Assembly: GCF_006516965.1 (NCBI RefSeq)
Contig: NZ_VHLH01000014.1
Location: 1-64,000, forward strand
From: Pararhizobium mangrovi
GTDB taxonomy: Bacteria > Pseudomonadota > Alphaproteobacteria > Rhizobiales > Rhizobiaceae
Reading direction: 5' to 3'
DNA length: 64,000 bases
Part shown: positions 50,072 to 58,617 of the stretch, in pieces
Position numbering within the stretch: the stretch's first letter is position 1
Layout of the letters: every line of letters starts with the position of its first letter
Program-made: the position numbers and the translations under genes
Notes under the pieces: model-generated
Seen by the model: only the letters and a program-made list of their open reading frames with translations
The model's database searches: none
Told to the model about the DNA's origin: nothing

Positions 50072-53000
50072 TCAACCCTCGATGGCGTCGAGGAGCGCTT
50101 CGGCTTCCTTCAGGCGCTCTTCGGCCGTCTCGCTCTTGCATTCGCGTACGAGCCGCGTTCCCGACCAGCGCAGGCCGCGGCCGGGCTTGCCGAGACGCTT
50201 CTGCACGCGTTCGGCATCCTTGCCACCGAAGCTTGCCGCCACCGCCTTCGGCCCACCGTCCAGCGCGCGCACGGCGAGCGATTGGCAGCGAAGGCGCATC
50301 GTGGCGAGCGCGAACTGCGTCTCCAGCGCCTGCGGCATCGCGCCGAAGCGATCCTCGATCTCCGAGCGCAGCGCCTTCAGCCCCGACAGGTCCTCGATGC
50401 GTTCGAGGAGGATCGCGAGCTCGATGCGAAGATCCGGTTCCGGCACGTAGTCCGCCGGGATCGACGCGCGAGCGCCGAGATCGACGGTCGGGCGCCATTC
50501 GTCCGGAGCGGTGCGGTCGTCGCGGGCAAGCGCCAGCGCGCGCTCCAGCGTGCGCCGGTAGAGCCCGATGCCGATGGTCTGGAGATGGCCGGCCTGTTCG
50601 TCGCCCAGAAGCTCGCCGGTTCCGCGCAGATCGAGATCGCGCCCGGCAATGTCGAAGCCGGCACCGAGCGAGGAGAGTTCCTCGATCGCGATCAGCCGCT
50701 TCTTCGCGCCTTCGCTCAGTTCCTCGTCCGGGTCGGTCGCGAAGACGACGGTCCCGCGCCGCGTCGCACGGCCGACGCGACCGCGAAGCTGATGGAGCTG
50801 AGACAGGCCGAACCGGTCGGGTCGCCAGACGATCATCGTGTTGGCGCGCGGCACGTCGAGACCGCTTTCGAGGATGCCGGTGGCAAGCAGCACGTCGCCC
50901 TCGCCTCGCGAAAAGGCGAGCATCGCCTCGTCGATGGCGTCGGGCTCCATCTTGCCGTGCAACGCGCGCACTTCGAGTTCCGGCGCGATCGCCTGCAGCC
51001 GGTCCTCCATCGCATCGAGATCCTCGATGCGCGGGCAGACGACGAAGCTCTGGCCGCCGCGCTTGCGCTCCGTGCGCAGTGCCTCGCCGACCTTTTCCGC
51101 ATCGAACGGCCCGACCATCGTCTTCACCGGTCGCCGGCTCACCGGCGCCGTCGCGACGATGCTGACGTCGTGCAGGCCGACGAACCCCGCCTGAAGCGTG
51201 CGGGGAATGGGCGTCGCCGTCATCGTCAGCACGTGAAGCTCGTCGGCGAGCGAGCGCATGCGCTGCTTCTGCTCGGCGCCGAAGCGCTGCTCCTCGTCGA
51301 TGACGACGAGAGCGAGATCGGTGAAGGAGACATCGTCGGAAAGGACCGCATGGGAGCCGACGACGATCTGCACGCTCCCGTCGGCCAGCCCCGCCTTCGC
51401 CTCCTCGGCCTCCTCCTTGTCCGCAAGCCTGGAAAGCCTGGCGACGGATACGCCCTGCGGCGCGAACCGTTCGGAAAACGTGCGGAAATGCTGCTGCGCG
51501 AGCACGGTCGTCGGTGCGACGACCGCGACCTGCTTGCCCGCGAAGACCGCCGCGGCCGCCGCGCGCAGCGCAACTTCCGTCTTGCCGTAGCCGACGTCGC
51601 CGCACACCAGCCGGTCCATCGGCCGGCCGGATGCGAGATCGTCGAGGACGGCCGCCGTCGCGCTCGCCTGATCCTTGGTCATCTCGAAGGCAAAGCGCGC
51701 ACAGAACCGCTCGTAGCGCGCCCGGTCAGGCTCGAGCCGGCTCGCCTTCGCCTCCTGCCGCGCCTTCAGCAGCTCGACCATGCGCTCCGCGGTATCGGAG
51801 ATCGCCGTCATGATCTCGTCGCGCCGCTTCAACCATTGCTTGCCTTTCAGCCGGTCGAGCTTGACCTGCGAGGCGGGACCGCCGTAGCGCCAGAGCGCGG
51901 CGATGTCGGACATCGGCACGAGCAGCGTATCGTCATCGGCATAGCGCAGGCTGAGCGCCTCGCCGTCGTCGATGGTCTCGAGCCCATCGAGGATACCGAG
52001 GCCGTGGTCGAGGTGGACGACGACGTCGCCGATCGCGAACACCTCGTCGCCTTCGGCGAAGAGCTCCGGTTCCGCACTGGCGCCGCCGTCGGCACGCTGC
52101 CCGGCGAGATCGCGCAGGCAGACGATCGCGATCCGATCGTCGTGCGCCAAGAAGCCTTCCGTCACCGGCGCTTCGAGGACGAGAAGATCGCCCGGCTCTG
52201 CATCGAGCACCTCCGCCCAACTCGCGACCGCGCGGGTCTCGCGCTTCAGCATCCGCGCCGCACGGCCGGCGGCCGTGCGAAGCTCGCGGCGATCGCTTCC
52301 GGCGACGACGACCCGGTAGCCCTTCCCGGCAAGCGGCTCCGCAAAGTCTGCGAACGCACGGTAGGGGTGCTTTTCGAGCGCGAAGACCGGGACGTTCGAA
52401 GAACGCTTGCCGGACGTGACGGTCGCGGAAAGCCGCGCGCCGACTTCGCGCGACCACGTCTCGCCGTCGAGGTGATCCTCGCGGATGGCCTTTGCATGGG
52501 TTTCGTCGACGGGCAGGTCGTCGAGGATGGCGAAGACTTCGCTCGCGCGGATGTCGGCGCGTTCCTCGAGGATGATCTCGCCGTCGGGCAGATGGTCGAA
52601 GAAAGACGCGGGCTCGGCGTAGTACCGGCAAAGGAACGACGGGGCATCGCCCTCCTCGTCTTCGTCGCCGGCCGGAAGGAACTCGCTCGCCGGGTCGATG
52701 ATGAGCAGTTCGCTCTCGGCGACCGAGCGCTGGGTGGCGTCGTCGTAGGAGCGGATCGCCGTAACCGTCCCGTCCTCGTGCTCGACGCGGCAGGGCCGCG
52801 GTGCGGCGGCGGGAAACACCTCGATCACACGGCCGCGGATCGCCGCCTCGCCCGGTTCGTCGACGCGCTCGTCGAGGCGATATCCGAGCTTCAGCAGCGC
52901 CGTCTTCGTCTCTTCGAGGTCGATCGCCTCGCCGACCCGGATTTCGAGATGCGTCCCGCGAAGGGCTTCGCGCGGCGGCACGCGCCGGATCAGCGCGGCC

Positions 53001-53338
53001 GGCGTGGTCACCACGACGGAGGGCCGGTGGTCGGCATCCATCAGCCAGCGCAGCGTCGCCGTGCGCCCGCCCATCGCCGCGGCACCGGGCTCGATGCCGT
53101 CGCCCGGGTAGCCTTCGACCGCGGGAAACTGGGCAACCTCGCCCCCGCCGAGCAGCACGTCCAGCATCCCGGCGATCTCCCGGCGTCGCCTGCCGGTGGA
53201 CGCCACATAGACCAGCGGCCCGGACTCTTCCGCGCGCATGTGCCGTGCGATCATCGCGGCGACGGCGCCGACCGGCTGCAGCGGAGAGAGTTCCTCCGCC
53301 GTTTCCTTGGCTGAGTCGAGGGTAGCGGTCTTGAGCAT
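50072..53338 (-). CDS. Transcription-repair coupling factor (Mfd)-family helicase
   Basis: A 1088-residue protein with Mfd layout: UvrB-like N-terminal part, a CarD-like RNA-polymerase-interacting segment (GDVVVHLDHGLGILDGLETI) before the motor, helicase domains with Walker A GDVGYGKT near residue 580, DEEQ box, TATPIPRT and QLHQLRGRVGR, and a C-terminal TRCF domain. Mfd removes stalled RNA polymerase and recruits repair. It is slightly shorter than usual, with motor sequence DEEQRFGAEQKQRMR where typical Mfd has an FGV-HKE type segment. It may thus be a second, divergent copy. The ATG at 53338 (MLKTATLDSAKE) follows AGAGAACGA. It lies downstream of SbcC/SbcD-like genes. Confidence 0.85.
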   Translation of the reverse strand: MLKTATLDSAKETAEELSPLQPVGAVAAMIARHMRAEESGPLVYVASTGRRRREIAGMLDVLLGGGEVAQFPAVEGYPGDGIEPGAAAMGGRTATLRWLMDADHRPSVVVTTPAALIRRVPPREALRGTHLEIRVGEAIDLEETKTALLKLGYRLDERVDEPGEAAIRGRVIEVFPAAAPRPCRVEHEDGTVTAIRSYDDATQRSVAESELLIIDPASEFLPAGDEDEEGDAPSFLCRYYAEPASFFDHLPDGEIILEERADIRASEVFAILDDLPVDETHAKAIREDHLDGETWSREVGARLSATVTSGKRSSNVPVFALEKHPYRAFADFAEPLAGKGYRVVVAGSDRRELRTAAGRAARMLKRETRAVASWAEVLDAEPGDLLVLEAPVTEGFLAHDDRIAIVCLRDLAGQRADGGASAEPELFAEGDEVFAIGDVVVHLDHGLGILDGLETIDDGEALSLRYADDDTLLVPMSDIAALWRYGGPASQVKLDRLKGKQWLKRRDEIMTAISDTAERMVELLKARQEAKASRLEPDRARYERFCARFAFEMTKDQASATAAVLDDLASGRPMDRLVCGDVGYGKTEVALRAAAAAVFAGKQVAVVAPTTVLAQQHFRTFSERFAPQGVSVARLSRLADKEEAEEAKAGLADGSVQIVVGSHAVLSDDVSFTDLALVVIDEEQRFGAEQKQRMRSLADELHVLTMTATPIPRTLQAGFVGLHDVSIVATAPVSRRPVKTMVGPFDAEKVGEALRTERKRGGQSFVVCPRIEDLDAMEDRLQAIAPELEVRALHGKMEPDAIDEAMLAFSRGEGDVLLATGILESGLDVPRANTMIVWRPDRFGLSQLHQLRGRVGRATRRGTVVFATDPDEELSEGAKKRLIAIEELSSLGAGFDIAGRDLDLRGTGELLGDEQAGHLQTIGIGLYRRTLERALALARDDRTAPDEWRPTVDLGARASIPADYVPEPDLRIELAILLERIEDLSGLKALRSEIEDRFGAMPQALETQFALATMRLRCQSLAVRALDGGPKAVAASFGGKDAERVQKRLGKPGRGLRWSGTRLVRECKSETAEERLKEAEALLDAIEG

Positions 53339-53452
53339 GGCGCTTTTCGTTCTCTGAAGTACGGGCCCCAGCAACGCGCCGGCACCCCGGAACGATCCAT
53401 GCGCGATCGACCGCTGACGCTCCTGTGATGGGAAAAGCGGAGATCGCCGCCG

Positions 53453-56400
53453 TCAACCCGTCGGGCGCAGGCGCTCGCGATCGGCTTCCGGCACGCCGGG
53501 AAGGAAGCGCACGACGTCGCGTCCCCCGCTTGCCGCAAGCGCCTTGACGCCGACATCGGCGTGGTGCGTGAGGTAGATCGACTGGCCGGAAAGGCCGAGC
53601 GTGCGCATTTCACCGCAGGCGGCTTCGGTGCGGTAGTCGTCGAAGCTCTCGAAGATGTCGTCGGCAAGAAACGGGCAGGCCGGCAGGCTTGCCACGCGGG
53701 CGCGGTAGGCGGCAATCCTCAGCGCGAAATAAAGCTGCATGCGGGTGCCCTCGGACATTTCCTCCGCGCGACGCACGGCATCGTCCTCCACGCGGCGGGC
53801 GACGAGCACATCCTTGCCGTCACGCGCGCGCGAGGTCAGGTCGACGTAGCGTCCGCGGGTAAGCCGTGCGAAGGCTTCGCCCGCCACACGCATCATCTCG
53901 CTGCGGTTTTCGCGGCGATAGGCGTCGATGGCGTTGCGCGCGAGGGAAAGTCCCATGCGCCTGCGGGCATAGTCGAGAACGGTTTCCGTCAGGTCGCTCG
54001 AAAGGGCCGCCCGCTCGGCCTCGAGCTTCGCGACGGTATCGTCGCCACTGACGGATTCGAGATTGCGCCGGGCGGCGCCGAAGGCTTCCGAGGCTGCGTT
54101 GCGGCGCTCGCGGGTCTCGGCGATCTCGCCTTCGAGCCGGGCCAGCGCGCCTTCGAGATCCATCTCGAAGAACGTCGCCGCGACGTCGAGCGGAGCGCTC
54201 TCCTCGCCTGCGAGCTTTTCGTGCAGTGCGCGTTCCTTGCCGGCCTTTTCGGTGCGCAGCGCCGTCGCCTCGCGCGCCGTCGAAACGACCCTTTCGAGTT
54301 CGGCCATGCCTTCCGTCGCGATCGTCTCGGGAAAGCGCTCGCGAAGGCGTTCGATCGTCGCGGCGGCCTCGGCGCGTTCGGTCTCCGTCTTCCCGATCTG
54401 ATCGCGAAGCGACGCGATGGTCTTCACGAGCTCCGCGTCGCGCTTTTGCGCATGGTGCGCATCGGCCAGGCGTTGCCGCAGCGTCCGTTCCACGTCGAGC
54501 GCTGCCTGCACCCGGCCGACGAAGGCCTGCGGCCCGTCATCCCCGGTCGGCTCGTCGAAGGGGGCGGTGGGAAACGAAAGGCGGCCGGCGAGTCGCTGCA
54601 GCGCCTCGACGAAGGCGTGCCCGTCGCGGTGCATCTCCCGCACGCGGTGGCCGACCTCGCGCCAGTCCTGCCCCTTGCGAGAGATCTCGGCAAGGACGCC
54701 GAGCGCGGCACGGGGATCGGCGATGCCATGGTCTTCGGGAAGGCGGCGCCGCATCGTTTCCGTCCAGAGCGCCTGTGCATCGGCGAGCTCCGCCGCCGCG
54801 CTTTCGCGTTCGTTCGCGCGCCGGTCCCGTTCGCGGCCTGCCTCTTCGAGGGCCCGCTCGGCATCCCGGCGGCGTTCCGTCGCCCGGCCGTGCGCTTCCA
54901 GCCGTTCGGCCGCGACGGCGAGCGTCCGGGCATCCGGCAGGCCCTGAAGATCCGGCATCAGCCGGCGAACCTCCTCCCCGGCTTCCTCCCGCCGATCGAG
55001 AAGCGCAGCCTGCGCTTCACGCTCATGGAAAAGGCGCAGCTCCTCGCGCCGTGCGGTCTCTGCCTGCTGCAACCACGAGACGAGGTCCTCGCGTCGCGTC
55101 CCGGCAGGAAGGCCGAGCCCTTCGAGCGTTTCGAGATGGTCCGTTTGCGCGCGCTCGACGTTCGCAAGCGCGCTCTCCGCCCGCTCGGCCGCGGCCTTCC
55201 TCAATTCGCGCCTTTCCTCGAGGTCGCGGCGCATCGCCTTCACCGAACCCAGATCGGCGGCCCGTTCGAAACGCACGGCCTCGACCCCGTCGTGCCGCCT
55301 CATCTCTTCGGCAAAGGCATCGGCGCTCGTCGCATCGAGCGTTTCGCGATGGTGCCGCCATGCCACGTCGCGCCGCGTCCCGCTCGCCTCGGCGTCGACG
55401 GCCTCGTGACCGATTCCCGCTTCGAGCGTCGCAAGCGCGTGCTCGCGCTCGACGATCGCAGCATCGATCTCGCGCAAGGCCGTCTCGGCGTTGCGCTGCT
55501 CACCGATGCATTCGGCATGGCGCTCCGCCGCCGCGCGTACCGCTGACGGCGTCCAGTCGGTCTCCGGCACCATCGTCACCGCACGGCCGGCGAGCGCGAG
55601 CCCGGCAAGCGCTTCCTCGGCCGCCGCCCGCCGATGCGCGATCGCCGTTTCGGCCCGCTCCGCGGCGGCTGCGATGTCCGCAAGCCCGAGCAGACGCAGC
55701 CGATCGACCGTCGCCTCCTCCAGTTCGGCGAGGGTCGGGTCCCGCGAACGCTCTTCGCCCAGCCGATCGAGGCGCGCAGTCGCGAGCCCTTCCTCCTCCT
55801 GTGCGGTGGTCAGACGCGTTTCCGCCTCGCCAAGCTGTCCCTGCGCCGCGCGAAGGCTTTCGATATCCTCGCCGGTCAGCACCAGACGGTCGTCGAGCCG
55901 GCCATCCGGCTGAGACACGATCGTCGCAAGCCGGCGCGCCATGTCGGCTTCGAGTTCTCGCTCACGTTCGAAGCGGCGCTGGTAATGGTTCACCGTACCT
56001 TCGGCGGTGCTGCGCAAGGGTTCGAGCGCGGCGATCCGTTCGGCGTGTTCGACCACCGGCTCGTCGAGCAGGAGACCCGCGCGTTCGGCCCCCGCACGCT
56101 CGATCTCTTCATGCCTTCCGGCGATCGCGCTGTCGGCGGCGGCCACCTTGCCGGCGAGCGTCGAAAGCAGCGGTGCGTCCGGCTCTTCCGGCCAGTCCGG
56201 ATACCCCGCGAAATCGCGTTCGAGCCGCGTCGAAAGCGCGACGATCGTCCGGCCGAGATCGCGGATCTCGATGCGTCGGCGCGTCTCGCGGTCATCCGCT
56301 TCGAGCCGGCGCAGCTCGTCTTCGCAGGCCTTGCGGGCGGAGGCGGCCTCGTCGTGCTCGCGCTTCAGCCGGTCGTAGTCGCGCGGCGTCACCTCCGCGG

Positions 56401-57007
56401 CGCGGATCTGCCCCTCGACCGTCTTCAGCGCGCGCTTGATCTGCGGCACGCGCTGGTTCTTACCGCCCGGCAGGAAAAGCGCACGCGCCGCCTCGTCCTC
56501 CGCGTCGAGCGAGGAGGAAAGGTGCGAAAGTCCGGCATGGGCCGCGAAAAGCAGCCGACCGGCCTCGCCGCCGGCGCGGCGGATGTCGTCCGCCCCCTCG
56601 ATCACGCTGTGCCGGTCGAGCGAGAAGATCGTCCGGTACTCCGCCTCGTCCAGACCGGCCAGCGCGCCGGCGAAGAAGTCGTCCGGCAGGCGTTCGCCAT
56701 GGGCGTCGAGAAGCGCGTTGCCCGCCTTGATGCGCCGTACGACCGTATTGGGCCGGCCCGGCAGATCCTCGATTTCCGCGCCGATCTCGAGATCGGACCC
56801 ATGCAGGAAGGCGTAGGTTTCCACGTCCTGGCGTGGAAAGCGGAAGAGAAGTCGCAGCACGGCATTGAGAAAGGTCGTCTTGCCCGCCTCGTTGAGGCCG
56901 TAGACCACGTGGAAATCCGGCTCGCCTTCGGGCGGTTTCTCACCGAAATCCACGACGTGGTCCGTAAAATGGCCGAAGCGCGTGAGATGCAGCCGGCGCA
57001 GCCTCAT
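53453..57007 (-). CDS. AAA family ATPase, SbcC/YhaN-like
   Basis: An 1184-residue SMC-type ATPase. The N-terminus MRLRRLHLTRFGHFTDHVVDF leads to Walker A GLNEAGKTT at about 37-45. A very long coiled-coil region of Glu/Arg/Ala-rich helix covers about residues 200-1030. The C-terminal half-site has signature-like MSEGTRMQLYFALRIAA and Walker B FLADDIFESFDD. This is the YhaN/SbcC type, which works with a metallophosphoesterase on DNA ends. The ATG at 57007 overlaps the stop of the nuclease gene in ATGA, confirming the pair. The exact role is unknown. Confidence 0.88.
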   Translation of the reverse strand: MRLRRLHLTRFGHFTDHVVDFGEKPPEGEPDFHVVYGLNEAGKTTFLNAVLRLLFRFPRQDVETYAFLHGSDLEIGAEIEDLPGRPNTVVRRIKAGNALLDAHGERLPDDFFAGALAGLDEAEYRTIFSLDRHSVIEGADDIRRAGGEAGRLLFAAHAGLSHLSSSLDAEDEAARALFLPGGKNQRVPQIKRALKTVEGQIRAAEVTPRDYDRLKREHDEAASARKACEDELRRLEADDRETRRRIEIRDLGRTIVALSTRLERDFAGYPDWPEEPDAPLLSTLAGKVAAADSAIAGRHEEIERAGAERAGLLLDEPVVEHAERIAALEPLRSTAEGTVNHYQRRFERERELEADMARRLATIVSQPDGRLDDRLVLTGEDIESLRAAQGQLGEAETRLTTAQEEEGLATARLDRLGEERSRDPTLAELEEATVDRLRLLGLADIAAAAERAETAIAHRRAAAEEALAGLALAGRAVTMVPETDWTPSAVRAAAERHAECIGEQRNAETALREIDAAIVEREHALATLEAGIGHEAVDAEASGTRRDVAWRHHRETLDATSADAFAEEMRRHDGVEAVRFERAADLGSVKAMRRDLEERRELRKAAAERAESALANVERAQTDHLETLEGLGLPAGTRREDLVSWLQQAETARREELRLFHEREAQAALLDRREEAGEEVRRLMPDLQGLPDARTLAVAAERLEAHGRATERRRDAERALEEAGRERDRRANERESAAAELADAQALWTETMRRRLPEDHGIADPRAALGVLAEISRKGQDWREVGHRVREMHRDGHAFVEALQRLAGRLSFPTAPFDEPTGDDGPQAFVGRVQAALDVERTLRQRLADAHHAQKRDAELVKTIASLRDQIGKTETERAEAAATIERLRERFPETIATEGMAELERVVSTAREATALRTEKAGKERALHEKLAGEESAPLDVAATFFEMDLEGALARLEGEIAETRERRNAASEAFGAARRNLESVSGDDTVAKLEAERAALSSDLTETVLDYARRRMGLSLARNAIDAYRRENRSEMMRVAGEAFARLTRGRYVDLTSRARDGKDVLVARRVEDDAVRRAEEMSEGTRMQLYFALRIAAYRARVASLPACPFLADDIFESFDDYRTEAACGEMRTLGLSGQSIYLTHHADVGVKALAASGGRDVVRFLPGVPEADRERLRPTG

Positions 57008-58272
57008 CCCTCCGCCTCCGGCGTGCCGGCAAGCGTGGCGGAAACCGCTTCGATCGCCTCGTGCGCCATCGCCTCCACCATGGCGTCGAGCGCCGCCTCG
57101 TCGGGCACCAGCGCACGGCGTTCCGAAGGGGCAAGCAGATCGAGGCTCTCCTCCAGGATCGCGCGCAGGCGATGGTGCGTCGCTTCCCGCGGTGCCGCCG
57201 CGCGCATCGCCCCGACGATCTCGCCGACGGGGCCTTCGTCCATCGGGCCGGACGCGCGTGCCGTCGTCACGAATTCCAGCCCTTCGACCCATGCCCATTC
57301 GAGTTCGCGCACCCCTTCGTGGATGCGCTCGCGCCACAGTTCCTCGTGGTGGCGCAGCGCGCGCAGCGTCGCCGCCTCGCCGGTGACACGAATGCGCACG
57401 ACCAGCACCTGGTCCAGGTGCAGCGCCGCCTCCCCGCACGCCTCGACCGCCCGACGCGCGAGCCGTGCGAAATCCACGACGTCGTCCGCGCCGATCGCGA
57501 CCTCCACCGTCTCGAAGACCACTTCAGCCGTCGGCACCGCATTGACCTCGTCGATCGCGCCGTCACGAATGACGATCTCGCTTACCGATTTCATGCCGGT
57601 TTCGTTGATGTGCCGGCCCTGCGGCGCACCGGGCATGACGACCCACGGCCCACGCGCATGGATCGTGCGTCCGTGGATGTGGCCGAGCGCCCAGTAGTCG
57701 TAGCCGTGCGCGACGAGTTCTTCCGGCGTGCACGGCGCGTATGGATCGTGCGCGGCCGAACCGGCGAGCGACGTATGAAGAAGGCCGATATTGAGTGCGC
57801 TTCTCGCCGGCGCGGGATAACGGCCGACGAGCGAGCCCGGCGCGTCGCGCCCCTCGTAGCTCAGGCCGTGGACGTGGATCGGCCCTTGCGCACCCAGCCC
57901 CTTGATCTCGGCGCTCCCGCCTTCCGGCCCGAAGATCGTGACGTTTGCCGGCAGCGGCAATCGACCGGTCGCCGGGTTGGCGTGGTCGTGGTTGCCGTAG
58001 ATCATGAAGACGGCGACGCCCGCTTCGTCGAGCCGTTCCATCTGGCGTGCGAAATGGGCGAGCGTGTTCACGCTCTGCACCGTCCGGTCGAACGTGTCGC
58101 CGGCCAGAAGCAGCGCCTTCACGTCATGGTCGATGCAGTGGCGCACGAGCCGCTCCAGCGCGCCGCGCGAGGCTGTCGCCACCCGTTCGCGAAGTTCGGG
58201 ATCGCGCATCGCCAGCGCGCGCAGGGGCGCGTCGAGATGCAGATCGGCACTGTGCAGGAGACGCACGCTCAT
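57004..58272 (-). CDS. DNA repair exonuclease, metallophosphoesterase (SbcD/YhaO-like)
   Basis: A 422-residue calcineurin-type phosphoesterase with all metal-binding motifs in order: HSADLHLDAPL near residue 7, LAGDTFDR near 56, YGNHDH near 95, LLHTSL near 165 and ALGHIHGR near 197. The C-terminal ~150 residues form the accessory domain found in YhaO. It would cut DNA together with the downstream coiled-coil ATPase, as SbcD does with SbcC. The gene starts 10 bp from a repeat element that fills the intergenic region to smc. Confidence 0.9.
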   Translation of the reverse strand: MSVRLLHSADLHLDAPLRALAMRDPELRERVATASRGALERLVRHCIDHDVKALLLAGDTFDRTVQSVNTLAHFARQMERLDEAGVAVFMIYGNHDHANPATGRLPLPANVTIFGPEGGSAEIKGLGAQGPIHVHGLSYEGRDAPGSLVGRYPAPARSALNIGLLHTSLAGSAAHDPYAPCTPEELVAHGYDYWALGHIHGRTIHARGPWVVMPGAPQGRHINETGMKSVSEIVIRDGAIDEVNAVPTAEVVFETVEVAIGADDVVDFARLARRAVEACGEAALHLDQVLVVRIRVTGEAATLRALRHHEELWRERIHEGVRELEWAWVEGLEFVTTARASGPMDEGPVGEIVGAMRAAAPREATHHRLRAILEESLDLLAPSERRALVPDEAALDAMVEAMAHEAIEAVSATLAGTPEAEG

Positions 58273-58282
58273 CCGGTGAATC

Positions 58283-58314
58283 TAGAGCCTTTCAGGTTTA
58301 TACGGAAACGCTCT
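58283..58314. repeat. Short dispersed repeat family 2, copy 3
   Basis: A 32-bp copy starting TAGAGCCTTTCAGGTTTATA and ending ACGCTCT. It is in inverse orientation to the copy at 58462-58493 and forms the left end of the MITE-like element. Confidence 0.75.
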
Positions 58315-58461
58315 GCGAAGGGTTCGACCGTGCCGCTCTCCCGTTCGGCGGGCAAACGAGTCACTGGCTCGTTTGCTTTTCCGCCTCACTGTCGGCGATC
58401 TTGCCCGATGAACCACATCGCGCTGCGATCGCCTTCGCGTGGGAAACTGGCACGATCGAAC

Positions 58462-58493
58462 AGAGCGCTTCCGTATAAACCTGAAAGACTCTA
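58462..58493. repeat. Short dispersed repeat family 2, copy 4
   Basis: A 32-bp copy starting AGAGCGCTTCCGTATAAACC and ending GACTCTA. It is one base different from the copy at 25954-25985 and forms the right end of the MITE-like element. Confidence 0.75.
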
Positions 58494-58617
58494 ATCATCC
58501 GTGCAGTCGAAGCGCGAGGCCGGCGAAGCGCGCGTGCCCGCCATCCACAGCTTCCTCGTCGTTTTGGGACGGGACTGCGGTTAGGCGGGTCGATGAAGCC
58601 GCTCGCACCGGAAGCCT

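Larger units (their letters stand above)
58283..58493. mobile_element. MITE-like element with long inverted ends
   Basis: The outer 32 bp at each end (58283-58314 and 58462-58493) are inverted copies of dispersed repeat family 2, differing at two positions. The inverted similarity continues inward: GTTCGACCGTGCC (58322-58334) mirrors GGCACGATCGAAC at 12 of 13 positions. In the middle is a perfect 9-bp hairpin, GCAAACGAG (58352-58360) with CTCGTTTGC (58368-58376), followed by TTTT. It has no coding capacity and occupies most of the gap between smc and the nuclease gene. I see no obvious target-site duplication. Confidence 0.55.

Noticed and set aside
58318-58336. A TψC-like GGTTCGA sequence suggesting a tRNA
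   Set aside because: No acceptor stem or anticodon arm can be built around it; it is part of the MITE-like inverted repeat.
58315-58461. A small gene between the inverted repeats upstream of smc
   Set aside because: No frame has a plausible start and composition; the core is dominated by a hairpin.
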